Part shown: positions 1 to 9,602 of the stretch, piece after piece
Position numbering within the stretch: the stretch's first letter is position 1
How the letters are laid out: each line of letters opens with the position of its first letter
Origin: Oscillospiraceae bacterium
Lineage (GTDB): Bacteria; Bacillota; Clostridia; Oscillospirales; Ruminococcaceae
DNA length: 64,000 bases
Direction: 5' to 3'
NCBI GenBank assembly: GCA_029007035.1
Contig: JAQXHC010000024.1
Coordinates: forward strand, 26,098 to 90,097
The notes under the pieces: model-generated
What the model was told of the DNA's origin: nothing
Seen by the model: the letters and a program-made list of their open reading frames with translations, nothing else
Databases searched by the model: none
Program-made: the position numbers and the translations under genes

Positions 1-42
1 ACCGGCTATAATCACAACAAGATTAAAACTGCTTTTCTCCAT
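1..42 (-). CDS. 5' end of an unidentified gene running off the window
   Basis: Only the first 14 codons lie in the window (MEKSSFNLVVIIAG), on the minus strand. The ATG is at 42-40, preceded at 8 nt by a GAGGAG ribosome binding site (51-56) and by a promoter at 76-103. The hydrophobic run after the first few residues suggests a membrane segment or the first strand of a nucleotide-binding fold. The product cannot be named from this much sequence. Confidence 0.6.
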   Translation of the reverse strand, partial: MEKSSFNLVVIIAG

Positions 43-75
43 ATCCTCATCTCCTCGTACTAACTTTACATATAC

Positions 76-103
76 ATTATACCATATTTTTGAGAAAAAT
101 CAA
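76..103 (-). promoter_or_regulatory. sigma-A promoter for the gene leaving the window on the left
   Basis: On the minus strand there is a TTGATT -35 box (98-103) and a perfect TATAAT -10 box (76-81) separated by 16 bp, about 35 bp upstream of the ATG at 42. Confidence 0.55.
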
Positions 104-245
104 TAGAATTTTGTATATTTCAGATTTTTTAATTTTATATTTTTTTCGTATCTGCAGCAGCAAGAAATAATTCTGCAATAAAAAATGAAAAAAAGGTCTG
201 AATATTCGATAAAATGTATCAGAATGCCGAAAATTGTTGTCGTTA

Positions 246-273
246 TTGACAAATCGAGAAAAAATGGTATACT
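246..273 (+). promoter_or_regulatory. sigma-A promoter for ppa
   Basis: TTGACA at 246-251 and TATACT at 268-273 with a 16-bp spacer, about 43 bp before the ppa start codon. An overlapping TATAAT follows at 274-279 but is too far from this -35 box. Confidence 0.6.
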
Positions 274-316
274 TATAATAGAATATTTATGTAGATTATT
301 CTTGAGGAGGAAATTT

Positions 317-847
317 ATGAACATCTGGCATAAAATAAGTCCAAAACGAATAAGTCCCGATGATTTCGTTGCAGTTATCGAAATCGAAAAGGGAAGCAAG
401 ATCAAGTATGAACTTGATAAGGAAACGGGTCTGATTATTATGGACCGAATTCTCCATACTTCAACCCATTATCCCGCAAACTATGGTCTTATTCCACGTA
501 CATATTCCGATGATAATGATCCTCTGGACGTGCTGGTGCTCTGTTCCGAGAAGCTGAAGCCGCTTACGCTTGTAAGATGCTATCCGATCGGAGTCATCAG
601 AATGCTTGACAACGGTCATCATGACGATAAGATTATTGCTATTCCGTTTAATGACCCGAACTACAATATGTATAAGGATATTGACGAGCTTCCGAAACAC
701 ATTTTCGATGAAATGAAACATTTCTTTACCGTCTATAAGGAACTTGAAAACAAGACTACCGCTGTAAACGAAGTTGAGCATGCCGATGTGGCAAAAAAGA
801 TTATTGCAGGTGATATTGAAAGCTATATCAACAATTTCTGCAAGTAA
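317..847 (+). CDS. ppa: inorganic pyrophosphatase (family I)
   Basis: A 176-residue soluble family I pyrophosphatase, which hydrolyses PPi to phosphate and so pulls biosynthetic reactions forward. The family signature DNDPLDV is present; D66, D68 and D71 are the expected Mg2+ ligands, and the YELDKETG segment near residue 31 is typical. Length matches bacterial family I enzymes. The ATG at 317 was chosen because a GAGGAGG site lies just upstream (304-310) and the promoter at 246-273 would be internal to the longer reading frame that opens at 185. It precedes the PRPP synthetase gene by about 50 bp, so the two may be co-transcribed; both belong to nucleotide and phosphate metabolism. Confidence 0.95.
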   Translation: MNIWHKISPKRISPDDFVAVIEIEKGSKIKYELDKETGLIIMDRILHTSTHYPANYGLIPRTYSDDNDPLDVLVLCSEKLKPLTLVRCYPIGVIRMLDNGHHDDKIIAIPFNDPNYNMYKDIDELPKHIFDEMKHFFTVYKELENKTTAVNEVEHADVAKKIIAGDIESYINNFCK

Positions 848-904
848 TTTCCGTAAATTAAAAATTTGAAAGGAGTATCACTGCCCGGTGCAGTGAAAAA
901 AACT

Positions 905-2050
905 ATGACTGCTGCAAGAGAAATTTTATTTAATCACGAGACAAGCGTAGCTCCCCTCGGACTAATCGCAATGGATGGTATTTCGGAGCTTGGAGACAAA
1001 ATCAACAAATACCTCGTTGAGTGGGCTAACAAAGGCGGCTATGATAAGGACAGCTTCCTTATTGAAAGTCAGTGTCCGCGTTTTGCTTCCGGTGACGGAA
1101 AGGGGCTTATCAAATCAACTGTAAGAGGCTCTGATCTGTTTATTCTTATTGATGTCGGAAACTATAACTGCAAGTATCAGATGTTCTCAAAGGAAAATTC
1201 AATGTCTCCTGACGATCATTTTCAGGATCTCAAGAGAATTATTCAGGCTGCCGCTGGCAAAGCCTACAGAATAAATGTAATCATGCCGCTTCTTTACGGA
1301 AGCAGACAGCACAGACGCAGCTACAGAGAGTCGCTTGACTGTGCCTGTGCTCTTCAGGAGCTTGAAGCTATGGGCGTTTCAAACATAGTCACCTTTGACG
1401 CTCATGATCCGAGAGTGCAGAATGCCGTTCCGCTTATGGGATTTGATAATGTTATGCCGACATATCAGGTTCTTAAAACGCTGCTCAGAGATTTTAAGGA
1501 TATCAATCTTTCAAAGGACAAGTTCATGATTGTAAGTCCCGATGAGGGCGCGCTCAACAGAAATATGTATTACGCGTCAGTACTCGGAGTAGAGCTTGGA
1601 ATGTTCTATAAAAGGCGTGACTATTCAACAATCGTAAACGGAAGAAATCCGATTGTTGCCCACGAATACCTCGGCAACCCCGTTGAGGGCAAGGATGTAT
1701 TTATCGCTGATGATATTATTTCCTCTGGTGAGTCAATGCTTGATCTTGCCTATGCTCTTAAAGCAAAGAAGGCAGGCAGAATTTTTGCTTACGCAACATA
1801 TGCAATCTTCACAAATGGTCTGGAAAAGTTCGACAAGGCATATGAGGACGGATTTATTGATGGTGTTCTTGGCACAAATCTCACTTACCGAACTCCCGAG
1901 CTTCTCAGCAGACCCTGGTTCCACGAGGTTGATGTATCAAAGTACATCGCATATTTTATTGAAGCAATAAATCATGACGTTTCAATAAGCAAGATTATTG
2001 ATCCTCATGAAAAAATCGAGCTTCTTCTCAAGCAGTATGGATTGAGATAA
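905..2050 (+). CDS. prs: ribose-phosphate pyrophosphokinase (PRPP synthetase), long form
   Basis: Makes PRPP from ribose 5-phosphate and ATP for purine, pyrimidine, histidine and NAD synthesis. The pattern of a PRPP synthetase is clear: GPLGLIAM-like N-terminus, FDAHDPR, and a PRPP-binding loop DDIISSGES in place of the classic DDxxDTGGT. At about 380-394 residues it is longer than the usual ~315, a variant I know from Clostridia. The start is uncertain. A good AAAGGAG lies at 869-875, but the only codon at ideal spacing is CTG 881; TTG 866 overlaps the site, GTG 893 is possible, and ATG 905 is the first ATG, 29 nt downstream. I give ATG 905 as the conservative start. A strong terminator follows the stop codon. 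Confidence 0.88.
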   Translation: MTAAREILFNHETSVAPLGLIAMDGISELGDKINKYLVEWANKGGYDKDSFLIESQCPRFASGDGKGLIKSTVRGSDLFILIDVGNYNCKYQMFSKENSMSPDDHFQDLKRIIQAAAGKAYRINVIMPLLYGSRQHRRSYRESLDCACALQELEAMGVSNIVTFDAHDPRVQNAVPLMGFDNVMPTYQVLKTLLRDFKDINLSKDKFMIVSPDEGALNRNMYYASVLGVELGMFYKRRDYSTIVNGRNPIVAHEYLGNPVEGKDVFIADDIISSGESMLDLAYALKAKKAGRIFAYATYAIFTNGLEKFDKAYEDGFIDGVLGTNLTYRTPELLSRPWFHEVDVSKYIAYFIEAINHDVSISKIIDPHEKIELLLKQYGLR

Positions 2051-2054
2051 AACA

Positions 2055-2089
2055 ACGGTCGGTCAATTGAGTTTGACCGGCCGTTTTTC
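2055..2089 (+). terminator. intrinsic terminator after prs
   Basis: A 12-bp stem (ACGGTCGGTCAA paired with TTGACCGGCCGT, one G-U pair) is followed by TTTTTCTT, 4 nt after the prs stop codon. Confidence 0.9.
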
Positions 2090-2110
2090 TTGATATGAGT
2101 CAGTTTTATG

Positions 2111-2650
2111 TCAGATTATTTCGATTTGACACATTTTCATAGCTTCAAGGGCATTGAGATGAGACAGCGGAGTAACTCCGGCACAGCAGCTGCTGTCGAC
2201 GATTACAGGAAGCTCAGGGTAAAATGCCTTGATCAGCAACGCATTTGAAATTACACATATATCGGTGCATACTCCTATTAACTCAATTTCAGAAATCTTT
2301 TCTTCTGCCTCACTTTCGATTTTTTTAAAAATTCCGGGAAGTTCTCTTGCTCCGAATGTATTTTTCTTTATGCAGACTGCATTTTCGCCGATAATTGATT
2401 TGAGTTTTTTCGGAAGCTCCCAGCCCTCTGTTCCATCAATACAGTGAGGTACAGGAAGCTTCTTTCCCTCCTGTGTATCAGAGTAATTATCTCCGTGAGT
2501 ATCCATTGTATAAACAAGCGGAAAACCGCCGCTTTTCAGGTATTCTTCAACCTTTGAACAAACATTGGACAAAACAGCGGCAGTTTCGGGATTACCAAGT
2601 GTGCCTGTAAGAAAATCATTCTGCATATCAATCATAATGAGTATCTTCAT
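2111..2650 (-). CDS. isochorismatase-family cysteine hydrolase (nicotinamidase-like)
   Basis: A 179-residue protein of the isochorismatase/nicotinamidase fold. The catalytic triad is visible: D8 in IDMQNDF, K95 or K96 in CIKKNTFGA, and C132 in GVCTDICV. D50, H52 and H69 sit where the PncA metal ligands are. This supports an amide hydrolase of the PncA type (nicotinamide to nicotinate), but substrate within this superfamily is hard to call. The ATG is 13 nt after the uvrA stop codon with a GGGAGG site, so it is the last gene of the uvrB-uvrA operon; the link to NAD turnover after DNA damage is only a guess. Confidence 0.85.
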   Translation of the reverse strand: MKILIMIDMQNDFLTGTLGNPETAAVLSNVCSKVEEYLKSGGFPLVYTMDTHGDNYSDTQEGKKLPVPHCIDGTEGWELPKKLKSIIGENAVCIKKNTFGARELPGIFKKIESEAEEKISEIELIGVCTDICVISNALLIKAFYPELPVIVDSSCCAGVTPLSHLNALEAMKMCQIEII

Positions 2651-2663
2651 TTATAATCCTCCC

Positions 2664-5489
2664 TTATTTTATAAGATATGGTTTCAGATAGCGTCCGGTA
2701 TAGGAAGCTTCGCATTCGGCAACTTCTTCCGGAGTGCCCTGAGCAACTATAGTTCCTCCGCCGTCGCCGCCCTCCGGACCGAGGTCGATTATGTGGTCTG
2801 CAACTTTGATTACGTTCAGATTATGTTCGATTATCAGTACGGTATTACCGCTGTCGGTAAGTCTCTGCAATACGTCAATCAGCTTGTGGACATCAGCAGT
2901 GTGCAGACCGGTAGTAGGCTCGTCGAGGATGTAAATAGTACGTCCTGTGGCTGTTTTGGAAAGCTCGGTTGAGAGCTTTACCCGCTGAGCCTCTCCGCCC
3001 GACAGAGTAGTCGCAGGCTGTCCGATTTTTATATATCCAAGTCCGACCTCCTGCAGGGTTCTGAGCTTTTTCGCTATTTTCGGTATATGCTCAAAGAACT
3101 CAACACCCTCGTCCACAGTCATTTCAAGGACATCATAAATTGACTTGCCCTTGTAGTGTACCTCAAGTGTTTCGCGGTTGTATCGCTTTCCTTTGCAGAC
3201 TTCGCATGGAACATATATATCCGGCAGAAAATGCATTTCAATTTTGATAATTCCGTCGCCCGAGCACGATTCGCACCGTCCTCCTTTGACATTGAATGAG
3301 AAGCGTCCGCTTGTATATCCGCGCGACTTGGCATCTGCGGTTCTGGCGAAAAGGTCACGGATATCCGAGAAAACACCTGTATATGTCGCAGGATTTGAAC
3401 GCGGAGTACGACCGATAGGGGATTGATCAATGCAGATGACCTTATCGAGATTTTCAACGCCCTCCATGCTCTCAAATGCGCCGTGTTTGATTCTTGCGCG
3501 GTTGAGCTTTCCGGCAAGGTATTTATACACTATTTCGTTGACAAGCGAGCTTTTTCCAGAACCCGATACGCCTGTAACGCATATAAGCTTGCCGAGAGGG
3601 AAAGTAACATCGATGTTTTTCAGGTTATGTTCAGAAGCACAGTGTACTGTCAGAAACTTACCGTTTCCATCGCGGCGCTTGTCTGGAACTTCAATTTTTT
3701 TCCTGCCGCTCAGATACTGTCCTGTAATAGAATTTCTGCATTTGAGCAGTTTATCGACCGTTCCGGAAAATACCACATTTCCGCCGTTTATACCCGCTCC
3801 CGGACCTATGTCAACAATATAATCTGCTGCGAGCATAGTATCGTCGTCATGCTCAACTACAATAAGTGTGTTTCCGAGATCACGGAGTCTTTTCAGCGTA
3901 GCAATCAGTTTATCATTGTCACGCTGATGAAGACCGATACTCGGTTCATCAAGAATATACAGAACTCCCATAAGGCTGGAGCCGATTTGCGTCGCAAGAC
4001 GGATTCGCTGACTTTCTCCGCCGGAAAGCGTTCCCGATGCTCTTGAAAGATTAAGGTATTCAAGACCGACACTTTTCAGAAATCCAAGCCGCTCTTTGAT
4101 TTCCTTGATTATCCTTTCACCGATAAAGCTTTCGTGCTCGGTCAGTTTAAGATTCTCAAAAAAATCAAGGCAGTTTTTTACGGAAAGGCTTGTCAGGTCA
4201 CTGATATTCATACCTCCGACCGTTACTGAAAGATATTCGTCTTTAAGTCTTTTTCCGCGGCATTCCGGACACTCAACCTCGCTCATGTATCCCTCGATTT
4301 CACTTCTGGAATAATCACTGCTTGTCTCATTGTAACGTCGCTGAAGATTATTGATAACTCCTTCAAACGGTGCGCTGTACGTTCCTCCGCCCAGTGTCTT
4401 CGGACGTGAAAGAGTCAGCAGTTCGCCGTCAGTACCGTAAAGGAAAATATTCAGCGATTCTTTCGGAAGCTTTTTAACGGGTACGTCAAGGGGTATATTG
4501 TATGTTGCGGAAATCGCTTTGTAGTACATCATAGCGATTGAATCCTCCGTGAGGCTGTTCCATCCGGAAGCATTGATCGCTCCCTCGAGAATTGAAAGTT
4601 CACGGTTCGGAATGATAAGCGAGGGGTCGATTCGCCTGAATATACCGAGTCCCGTACATTTCGGACACGCTCCCATTGGGTTGTTGAATGAAAACATAAC
4701 CGGTTCAAGCTCTCCGATGCTGATATTATGCTCGGGACAGGCGTAATTCTGTGAGAAAAGCATTTCTTCTCCGTCGATTACATCAACAAGAGCAAGTCCG
4801 TCAGTAAGCTGAAAAACGGTTTCAAGACTGTCTGTCAATCGTGTTTCGATACCCTCTTTAATAATCAGACGATCAACTACGATCTCAATATTGTGTTTTT
4901 TGTTTTTCTCAATGGATATCTGCTCTGAAAGGTCATACATAATCCCATCGATTCTTACGCGGACAAAACCGCCTCTGCGTGCACTTTCAAGCTCTTTGGC
5001 ATACTGTCCCTTACGCCCGCGGACTATGGGAGCAAGGAGCTGAATTTTTGTACCGTTCGGAAGTGCAAGAATTGTATCTACCATCTGGTCGATGGATTGC
5101 TGAGAAATTTCACGGCCGCACACAGGGCAGTGAGGAATACCGATCCTTGCATATAGAAGTCGCAGATAATCATAAATCTCCGTAACTGTTCCGACTGTGG
5201 AACGAGGGTTTTTCGAGGTCGTTTTCTGGTCTATTGAAATAGCAGGTGAAAGACCCTCGATACTGTCAACATCTGGTTTTTCCATCTGTCCGAGGAACAT
5301 TCTTGCATAAGATGAAAGACTCTCGACATAACGTCTCTGACCGTCTGCATAGATTGTGTCGAAGGCAAGGGAGGACTTTCCGGAACCTGACAGACCTGTC
5401 ATGACAATCAGTTTGTCGCGCGGCAGTTCCAGGTCTATGTTTTTGAGGTTATTTTCTCTTGCGCCTTTGATTATGATTTTATCATTCAT
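2664..5489 (-). CDS. uvrA: UvrABC excinuclease subunit A
   Basis: A 941-residue UvrA, the damage-recognition ATPase of nucleotide excision repair. It has two ABC ATPase modules. The first Walker A is GLSGSGKS at 32-39, the signature LSGGESQR lies mid-protein, and the second module has GVSGSGKSS and LSGGEAQR. Zinc-binding cysteine pairs are visible: CPVC near residue 120, CPKC, CPEC, and the pair CESC/CEVC in the second module. Length is typical. It starts 12 nt after uvrB with an AAAGGTG site, so the two repair genes are co-transcribed. I saw no LexA/DinR box upstream of uvrB, so SOS control is not shown by the sequence. Confidence 0.98.
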   Translation of the reverse strand: MNDKIIIKGARENNLKNIDLELPRDKLIVMTGLSGSGKSSLAFDTIYADGQRRYVESLSSYARMFLGQMEKPDVDSIEGLSPAISIDQKTTSKNPRSTVGTVTEIYDYLRLLYARIGIPHCPVCGREISQQSIDQMVDTILALPNGTKIQLLAPIVRGRKGQYAKELESARRGGFVRVRIDGIMYDLSEQISIEKNKKHNIEIVVDRLIIKEGIETRLTDSLETVFQLTDGLALVDVIDGEEMLFSQNYACPEHNISIGELEPVMFSFNNPMGACPKCTGLGIFRRIDPSLIIPNRELSILEGAINASGWNSLTEDSIAMMYYKAISATYNIPLDVPVKKLPKESLNIFLYGTDGELLTLSRPKTLGGGTYSAPFEGVINNLQRRYNETSSDYSRSEIEGYMSEVECPECRGKRLKDEYLSVTVGGMNISDLTSLSVKNCLDFFENLKLTEHESFIGERIIKEIKERLGFLKSVGLEYLNLSRASGTLSGGESQRIRLATQIGSSLMGVLYILDEPSIGLHQRDNDKLIATLKRLRDLGNTLIVVEHDDDTMLAADYIVDIGPGAGINGGNVVFSGTVDKLLKCRNSITGQYLSGRKKIEVPDKRRDGNGKFLTVHCASEHNLKNIDVTFPLGKLICVTGVSGSGKSSLVNEIVYKYLAGKLNRARIKHGAFESMEGVENLDKVICIDQSPIGRTPRSNPATYTGVFSDIRDLFARTADAKSRGYTSGRFSFNVKGGRCESCSGDGIIKIEMHFLPDIYVPCEVCKGKRYNRETLEVHYKGKSIYDVLEMTVDEGVEFFEHIPKIAKKLRTLQEVGLGYIKIGQPATTLSGGEAQRVKLSTELSKTATGRTIYILDEPTTGLHTADVHKLIDVLQRLTDSGNTVLIIEHNLNVIKVADHIIDLGPEGGDGGGTIVAQGTPEEVAECEASYTGRYLKPYLIK

Positions 5490-5501
5490 ATAATTTCACC
5501 T

Positions 5502-7472
5502 TTATTTTTTCTTTTCGCCCTTTAACTGGCGGATTTTATCACGCAAATAGGCAGCGTGCTCGAATTCCAGCAGCTTTGCGGCATTCTTCATTTCCTCTGT
5601 CAGCCTGAGAATCAGTTCTTCTTTTTCTGCGGCTGACAATTTCTTTTTATTCGTCTTTTCGTTGACCTTGCTCTTGGATGTAATCTCAATTACATCGCGG
5701 ACATCTTTTATAATTGTTTTCGGAACAATGCCGTGTTCATTGTTATAGGCAATCTGAAGCGAGCGGCGGCGCTCTGTTTCGGTAATTGCACGTTCCATTG
5801 AGCCTGTAACCGTATCGGCATACATTATGACCTGTCCCTTACTGTTTCGGGCAGCTCGTCCTATTGTCTGAATGAGCGAGGTTTCACTTCGGAGGAAGCC
5901 TTCCTTATCTGCATCAAGAATGGCAATCAGTGAAACTTCGGGTATATCAAGTCCCTCTCTGAGCAGGTTGATTCCGACAAGCACATCAAATTCGCCGTTG
6001 CGTAAATCCTTGATAATTTCCATGCGCTCTATGGTATCAATATCGTGGTGGAGATAGCGGACTCTGACGCCCATTCCGTCATAGTAGTTCGTCAGGTCTT
6101 CTGCCATTTTCTTTGTAAGGGTCGTGATTAGTACACGTTCCTTGCGTTCAACGCGGATATTGATTTCAGAAAGCAGGTCGTCAATCTGTCCCTGTGTAGG
6201 TTTTACGATTATTTCGGGGTCAACAAGTCCGGTAGGGCGGATAACCTGTTCTATAATCGTATCGGTTTTCTCACGCTCTATCTGACCCGGTGTTGCACTG
6301 ACGTATATCGCCTGATGAATATGAGCGCAGAATTCATCGAAATTAAGAGGACGATTATCGTAAGCACTTGGAAGCCTGAATCCATATTCAACAAGAGTTG
6401 TTTTTCTTGCACGGTCGCCTGCATACATTGCACGGACCTGCGGAAGCGTAACATGGCTCTCATCAACGATCAGCAGGAAATCCTCGGGAAAATGGTCAAG
6501 GAGCGTCAGGGGAGTGCTTCCCGGGGGACGTCTTGTAAGTACGCGGGAATAATTTTCGACTCCGCTGCAATATCCGACCTCGCGAATCATTTCCATATCA
6601 TAGTGGGTGCGCTGTTCAATTCTTTGAGCCTCAATAAGCTTATTATTGGAAGTGAAATAGTCTATGCGCCCGGAAAGCTCTTCATCAAGATCACGGAGCG
6701 CATCCTCAAGCTTATCATCCCCGACAACATAATGTGAAGCAGGAAATATTGCTGCATGGGATACTACTGCCTTTACCTCGCCTGTAAGGACGTTAATCTC
6801 GGAAATGCGGTCGATCTCGTCACCGAAATATTCGACTCTGACAGCTGTATCGCTTGACATAGCCGGGAAAATCTCAACTACGTCACCGCGGACACGGAAT
6901 TTATTACGCTCGAAGTTTATGTCATTCCGTTCATACCTGATTTTTACAAGTTCTTCGATAAGCCTGTCACGCGGCTTTTCAGCTCCCTGCCGGATAGAGA
7001 CAGTCATTGAACGGTATTCCTCCGGACTTCCGAGAGAATAAATACATGAAACGCTTGCTACAATTATTACATCATTTCGTTCGGCAAGAGCTGTAGTTGC
7101 GGAGTGCCGAAGCTTATCTATCTCATCGTTAATAGATGAATCCTTTTCAATATAGCTGTCTGTACTTGGAATATATGCCTCAGGTTGGTAGTAATCATAA
7201 TAGCTCACGAAATATTCAACAGCATTATCCGGAAAAAACTCTTTGAATTCTGAGCAGAGCTGAGCGGCAAGAATTTTATTGTGGGCAAGAACGAGAGTCG
7301 GCTTGTTGACTTTTTCAATTACGTTAGCCATGGTAAACGTCTTTCCCGAGCCTGTTACACCAAGAAGGATCTGTTCTTTTTTACCGCTATTGATGCCGCT
7401 GACAAGCTTTTCTATAGCCTGCGGTTGGTCACCCGATGGTTTATAAGGGGATACAAGCTTGAATTTATCCAT
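5502..7472 (-). CDS. uvrB: UvrABC excinuclease subunit B
   Basis: A 656-residue UvrB, the helicase-like subunit that verifies damage and recruits UvrC. It has the Walker A motif GVTGSGKT at 38-45, the beta-hairpin region with [12 protein letters not shown], the DESH helicase box, the SATPG motif and the QTIGRAAR motif VI. The C-terminal UVR domain that binds UvrC is present ([17 protein letters not shown]). Start chosen at the ATG with an ideal TAGGAGG site. First gene of the uvrB-uvrA-isochorismatase operon. The 90 bp upstream are very AT-rich with several TATAAT-like boxes, but no -35 box at a convincing distance. Confidence 0.98.
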   Translation of the reverse strand: MDKFKLVSPYKPSGDQPQAIEKLVSGINSGKKEQILLGVTGSGKTFTMANVIEKVNKPTLVLAHNKILAAQLCSEFKEFFPDNAVEYFVSYYDYYQPEAYIPSTDSYIEKDSSINDEIDKLRHSATTALAERNDVIIVASVSCIYSLGSPEEYRSMTVSIRQGAEKPRDRLIEELVKIRYERNDINFERNKFRVRGDVVEIFPAMSSDTAVRVEYFGDEIDRISEINVLTGEVKAVVSHAAIFPASHYVVGDDKLEDALRDLDEELSGRIDYFTSNNKLIEAQRIEQRTHYDMEMIREVGYCSGVENYSRVLTRRPPGSTPLTLLDHFPEDFLLIVDESHVTLPQVRAMYAGDRARKTTLVEYGFRLPSAYDNRPLNFDEFCAHIHQAIYVSATPGQIEREKTDTIIEQVIRPTGLVDPEIIVKPTQGQIDDLLSEINIRVERKERVLITTLTKKMAEDLTNYYDGMGVRVRYLHHDIDTIERMEIIKDLRNGEFDVLVGINLLREGLDIPEVSLIAILDADKEGFLRSETSLIQTIGRAARNSKGQVIMYADTVTGSMERAITETERRRSLQIAYNNEHGIVPKTIIKDVRDVIEITSKSKVNEKTNKKKLSAAEKEELILRLTEEMKNAAKLLEFEHAAYLRDKIRQLKGEKKK

Positions 7473-7607
7473 AAATAACCTCCTAAGACAGACAGTATTT
7501 TAGCCTTAAAAATATTATAGCACAAAAATTATATAAAATAAAGTACTAATTATAAAGAATATTTGTGTCAAAACTGCTGGTAATATTTTTCTGCTGTGTC
7601 CGCATGA

Positions 7608-7648
7608 AAAATCCCCACAAAGAAATAAACTTTGTGGGGATTGCTTTT
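7608..7648 (-). terminator. terminator of the marR-ABC exporter operon
   Basis: A perfect 13-bp stem (7610-7622 paired with 7630-7642, loop AAATAAA) is followed on the minus strand by a run of T's. The plus-strand side also has TTGCTTTT, so it may work in both directions, but the operon ending at 7692 is the one it serves. Confidence 0.85.
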
Positions 7649-7691
7649 ATATGTGGTTATTATACCTTGGTACGCAATTTTTTGAGTGTAC

Positions 7692-9602
7692 TTATTCAAG
7701 TTCAAATGCACCTGTATACAGCTGATAATAAGTGCCTTTTTCAGATATAAGCTTCTCATGATTGCCTTTTTCAATTATACGTCCATGGTCGAGTACCATA
7801 ATTAAGTCGGAATTCTTTACGGTTGAAAGCCTGTGAGCAATAACAAATACTGTTCTTCCCTCCATAAGCTTATCCATTCCGCGCTGAACTATAGCCTCAG
7901 TTCGGGTATCAATCGATGAAGTTGCCTCGTCAAGGATCATTACAGGCGGATCGGCGACTGCGGCTCTTGCAATTGCAATAAGCTGACGCTGTCCCTGTGA
8001 AAGATTCGCTCCGTTATTTGAAAGCTCGGTACTGTAGCCCTTGGGGAGACGTGTTATAAAATCATCCGCACCTGCAAGACGGGCGGCTTTAATGCACTCC
8101 TCGTCCGTTGCGTCAAGCTTTCCATATCGGATATTTTCCATCACCGTTCCAGTAAACAGATTCGTTTCCTGAAGTACGATTCCGAGTGAACGCCGCAAAT
8201 CTTCTTTTTTGATTTTGTTGATATTGATTCCGTCGTATCTTATCTTACCGTCCGCAATGTCGTAAAATCTGTTAATGAGATTGGTGATTGTTGTTTTTCC
8301 TGCACCTGTAGCCCCGACGAAAGCGATTTTCTGTCCCGGCTCGGCATAAACGGTAACATCGTGGAGAACAGGCTTGCCCTCTTCGTATTCAAAGTCAACG
8401 TCAAACATTCTTACATCGCCTTTAAGCGGAGTATAGGTAAGAGTTCCGTCACTGTGAGGGTGTTTCCATGCCCATGCACCCGTGTGTTTGTCTGTTTCGG
8501 TAATTTTGCCGTCTTCGGATACGATTGCATTGACAAGCTTGACATATCCGTCGTCATCCTCGGGTTTTTCATCCATCAGAGCAAAAATTCTGTCTGCACC
8601 TGCTATAGCCATAACAATAGAATTGATCTGCTGTGATGCCTGATTTACATTTCCGGTGAACTGTTTTGTCATATTGAGAAAAGGAACGACAATACTGATA
8701 TCGAATGCCATTCGCGAAACACTGAAATTTGGAATGTCGGAAAGCAGAAACAGTCCGCCCGCAACAGCAACGATTACATACAGAATATTTCCGATATTCA
8801 TGATAAGAGGAGCAAGAACATTGGCATAGGCGTTGGCGCGGAAGCTGTCCTCGCAGAGCGCATTATTGATATCCTCAAATTCTTTTTTGCATTTATCCTC
8901 GTGACAGAAAACCTTAACAACTTTCTGACCATTCATCATTTCCTGAACGAAGCCCTCGGTACGTCCGAGAGACTGCTGCTGACGAATAAAGTATTTTGCC
9001 GAACCGCCTCCGATTTTCTTTGAAATAATCATCATGACAACCGCACCGATTACAGTAACAAGAGTCATCCAGATGCTGTAATAAATCATGATGCAGAGTA
9101 CAGCAATAACAATTGTTCCCGCACGGATAAGCGATGGAAGAGCCTGTGAAACAAGCTGACGGAGAGTATCTATATCATTGGTATAGTAGCTCATAATGTC
9201 TCCGTGTTTGTGGGTATCAAAAAATTTAACGGGAAGATTCTGCATTTTGTTAAACATTGAATTCCTCAGCTTGCAGAGAAAACCCTGAGTGATATATGCC
9301 ATAAGCTGAGTATATAGTGCAATTGCCGCAATTGAGAGGATATACAGTACTATAAGGAAAGATATAAGCGGAATAATTTTTTCCTTTGCTGAATCCCAAT
9401 CACCTGTATCCTGCCATTCGGTGATGACGGCGATAACTTTCTGAATATACATATCGGGTATCGCTGATGCGATTGAGGAAAAGAGTATGCACACAACAGT
9501 CAACGGAACAAGGACAGGATAAAATTTGAAAAGCATTTTTATTACACGTCCGAGAACGCCTTTTTTAGGATTCATCATTGGTTTACCCATAGGTTTACTC
9601 AT
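7692..9602 (-). CDS. ABC exporter half-transporter, subunit with the consensus ATPase site
   Basis: A 636-residue membrane-fused ABC ATPase of the multidrug exporter type. The N-terminal ~330 residues hold six transmembrane helices; the C-terminal nucleotide-binding domain has GATGAGKTT (Walker A), NLSQGQRQL (signature) and MILDEATSSID (Walker B with the catalytic Glu). An insertion of about 40 residues near residue 370 separates the two domains. The ATG at 9602 was chosen because it overlaps the stop of the upstream subunit (ATGAGTAA) and has a GGAGGTGAGG site; a longer frame from 9632 would lack this. It forms a pair with the next gene upstream; heterodimeric exporters of the BmrCD/TM287-288 type are the closest known model. 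Substrate unknown. Confidence 0.93.
   Translation of the reverse strand: MSKPMGKPMMNPKKGVLGRVIKMLFKFYPVLVPLTVVCILFSSIASAIPDMYIQKVIAVITEWQDTGDWDSAKEKIIPLISFLIVLYILSIAAIALYTQLMAYITQGFLCKLRNSMFNKMQNLPVKFFDTHKHGDIMSYYTNDIDTLRQLVSQALPSLIRAGTIVIAVLCIMIYYSIWMTLVTVIGAVVMMIISKKIGGGSAKYFIRQQQSLGRTEGFVQEMMNGQKVVKVFCHEDKCKKEFEDINNALCEDSFRANAYANVLAPLIMNIGNILYVIVAVAGGLFLLSDIPNFSVSRMAFDISIVVPFLNMTKQFTGNVNQASQQINSIVMAIAGADRIFALMDEKPEDDDGYVKLVNAIVSEDGKITETDKHTGAWAWKHPHSDGTLTYTPLKGDVRMFDVDFEYEEGKPVLHDVTVYAEPGQKIAFVGATGAGKTTITNLINRFYDIADGKIRYDGININKIKKEDLRRSLGIVLQETNLFTGTVMENIRYGKLDATDEECIKAARLAGADDFITRLPKGYSTELSNNGANLSQGQRQLIAIARAAVADPPVMILDEATSSIDTRTEAIVQRGMDKLMEGRTVFVIAHRLSTVKNSDLIMVLDHGRIIEKGNHEKLISEKGTYYQLYTGAFELE

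Noticed and set aside
3423..4046. Plus-strand frame (207 codons) inside uvrA
   Set aside because: Antisense to UvrA, whose motifs are intact throughout.
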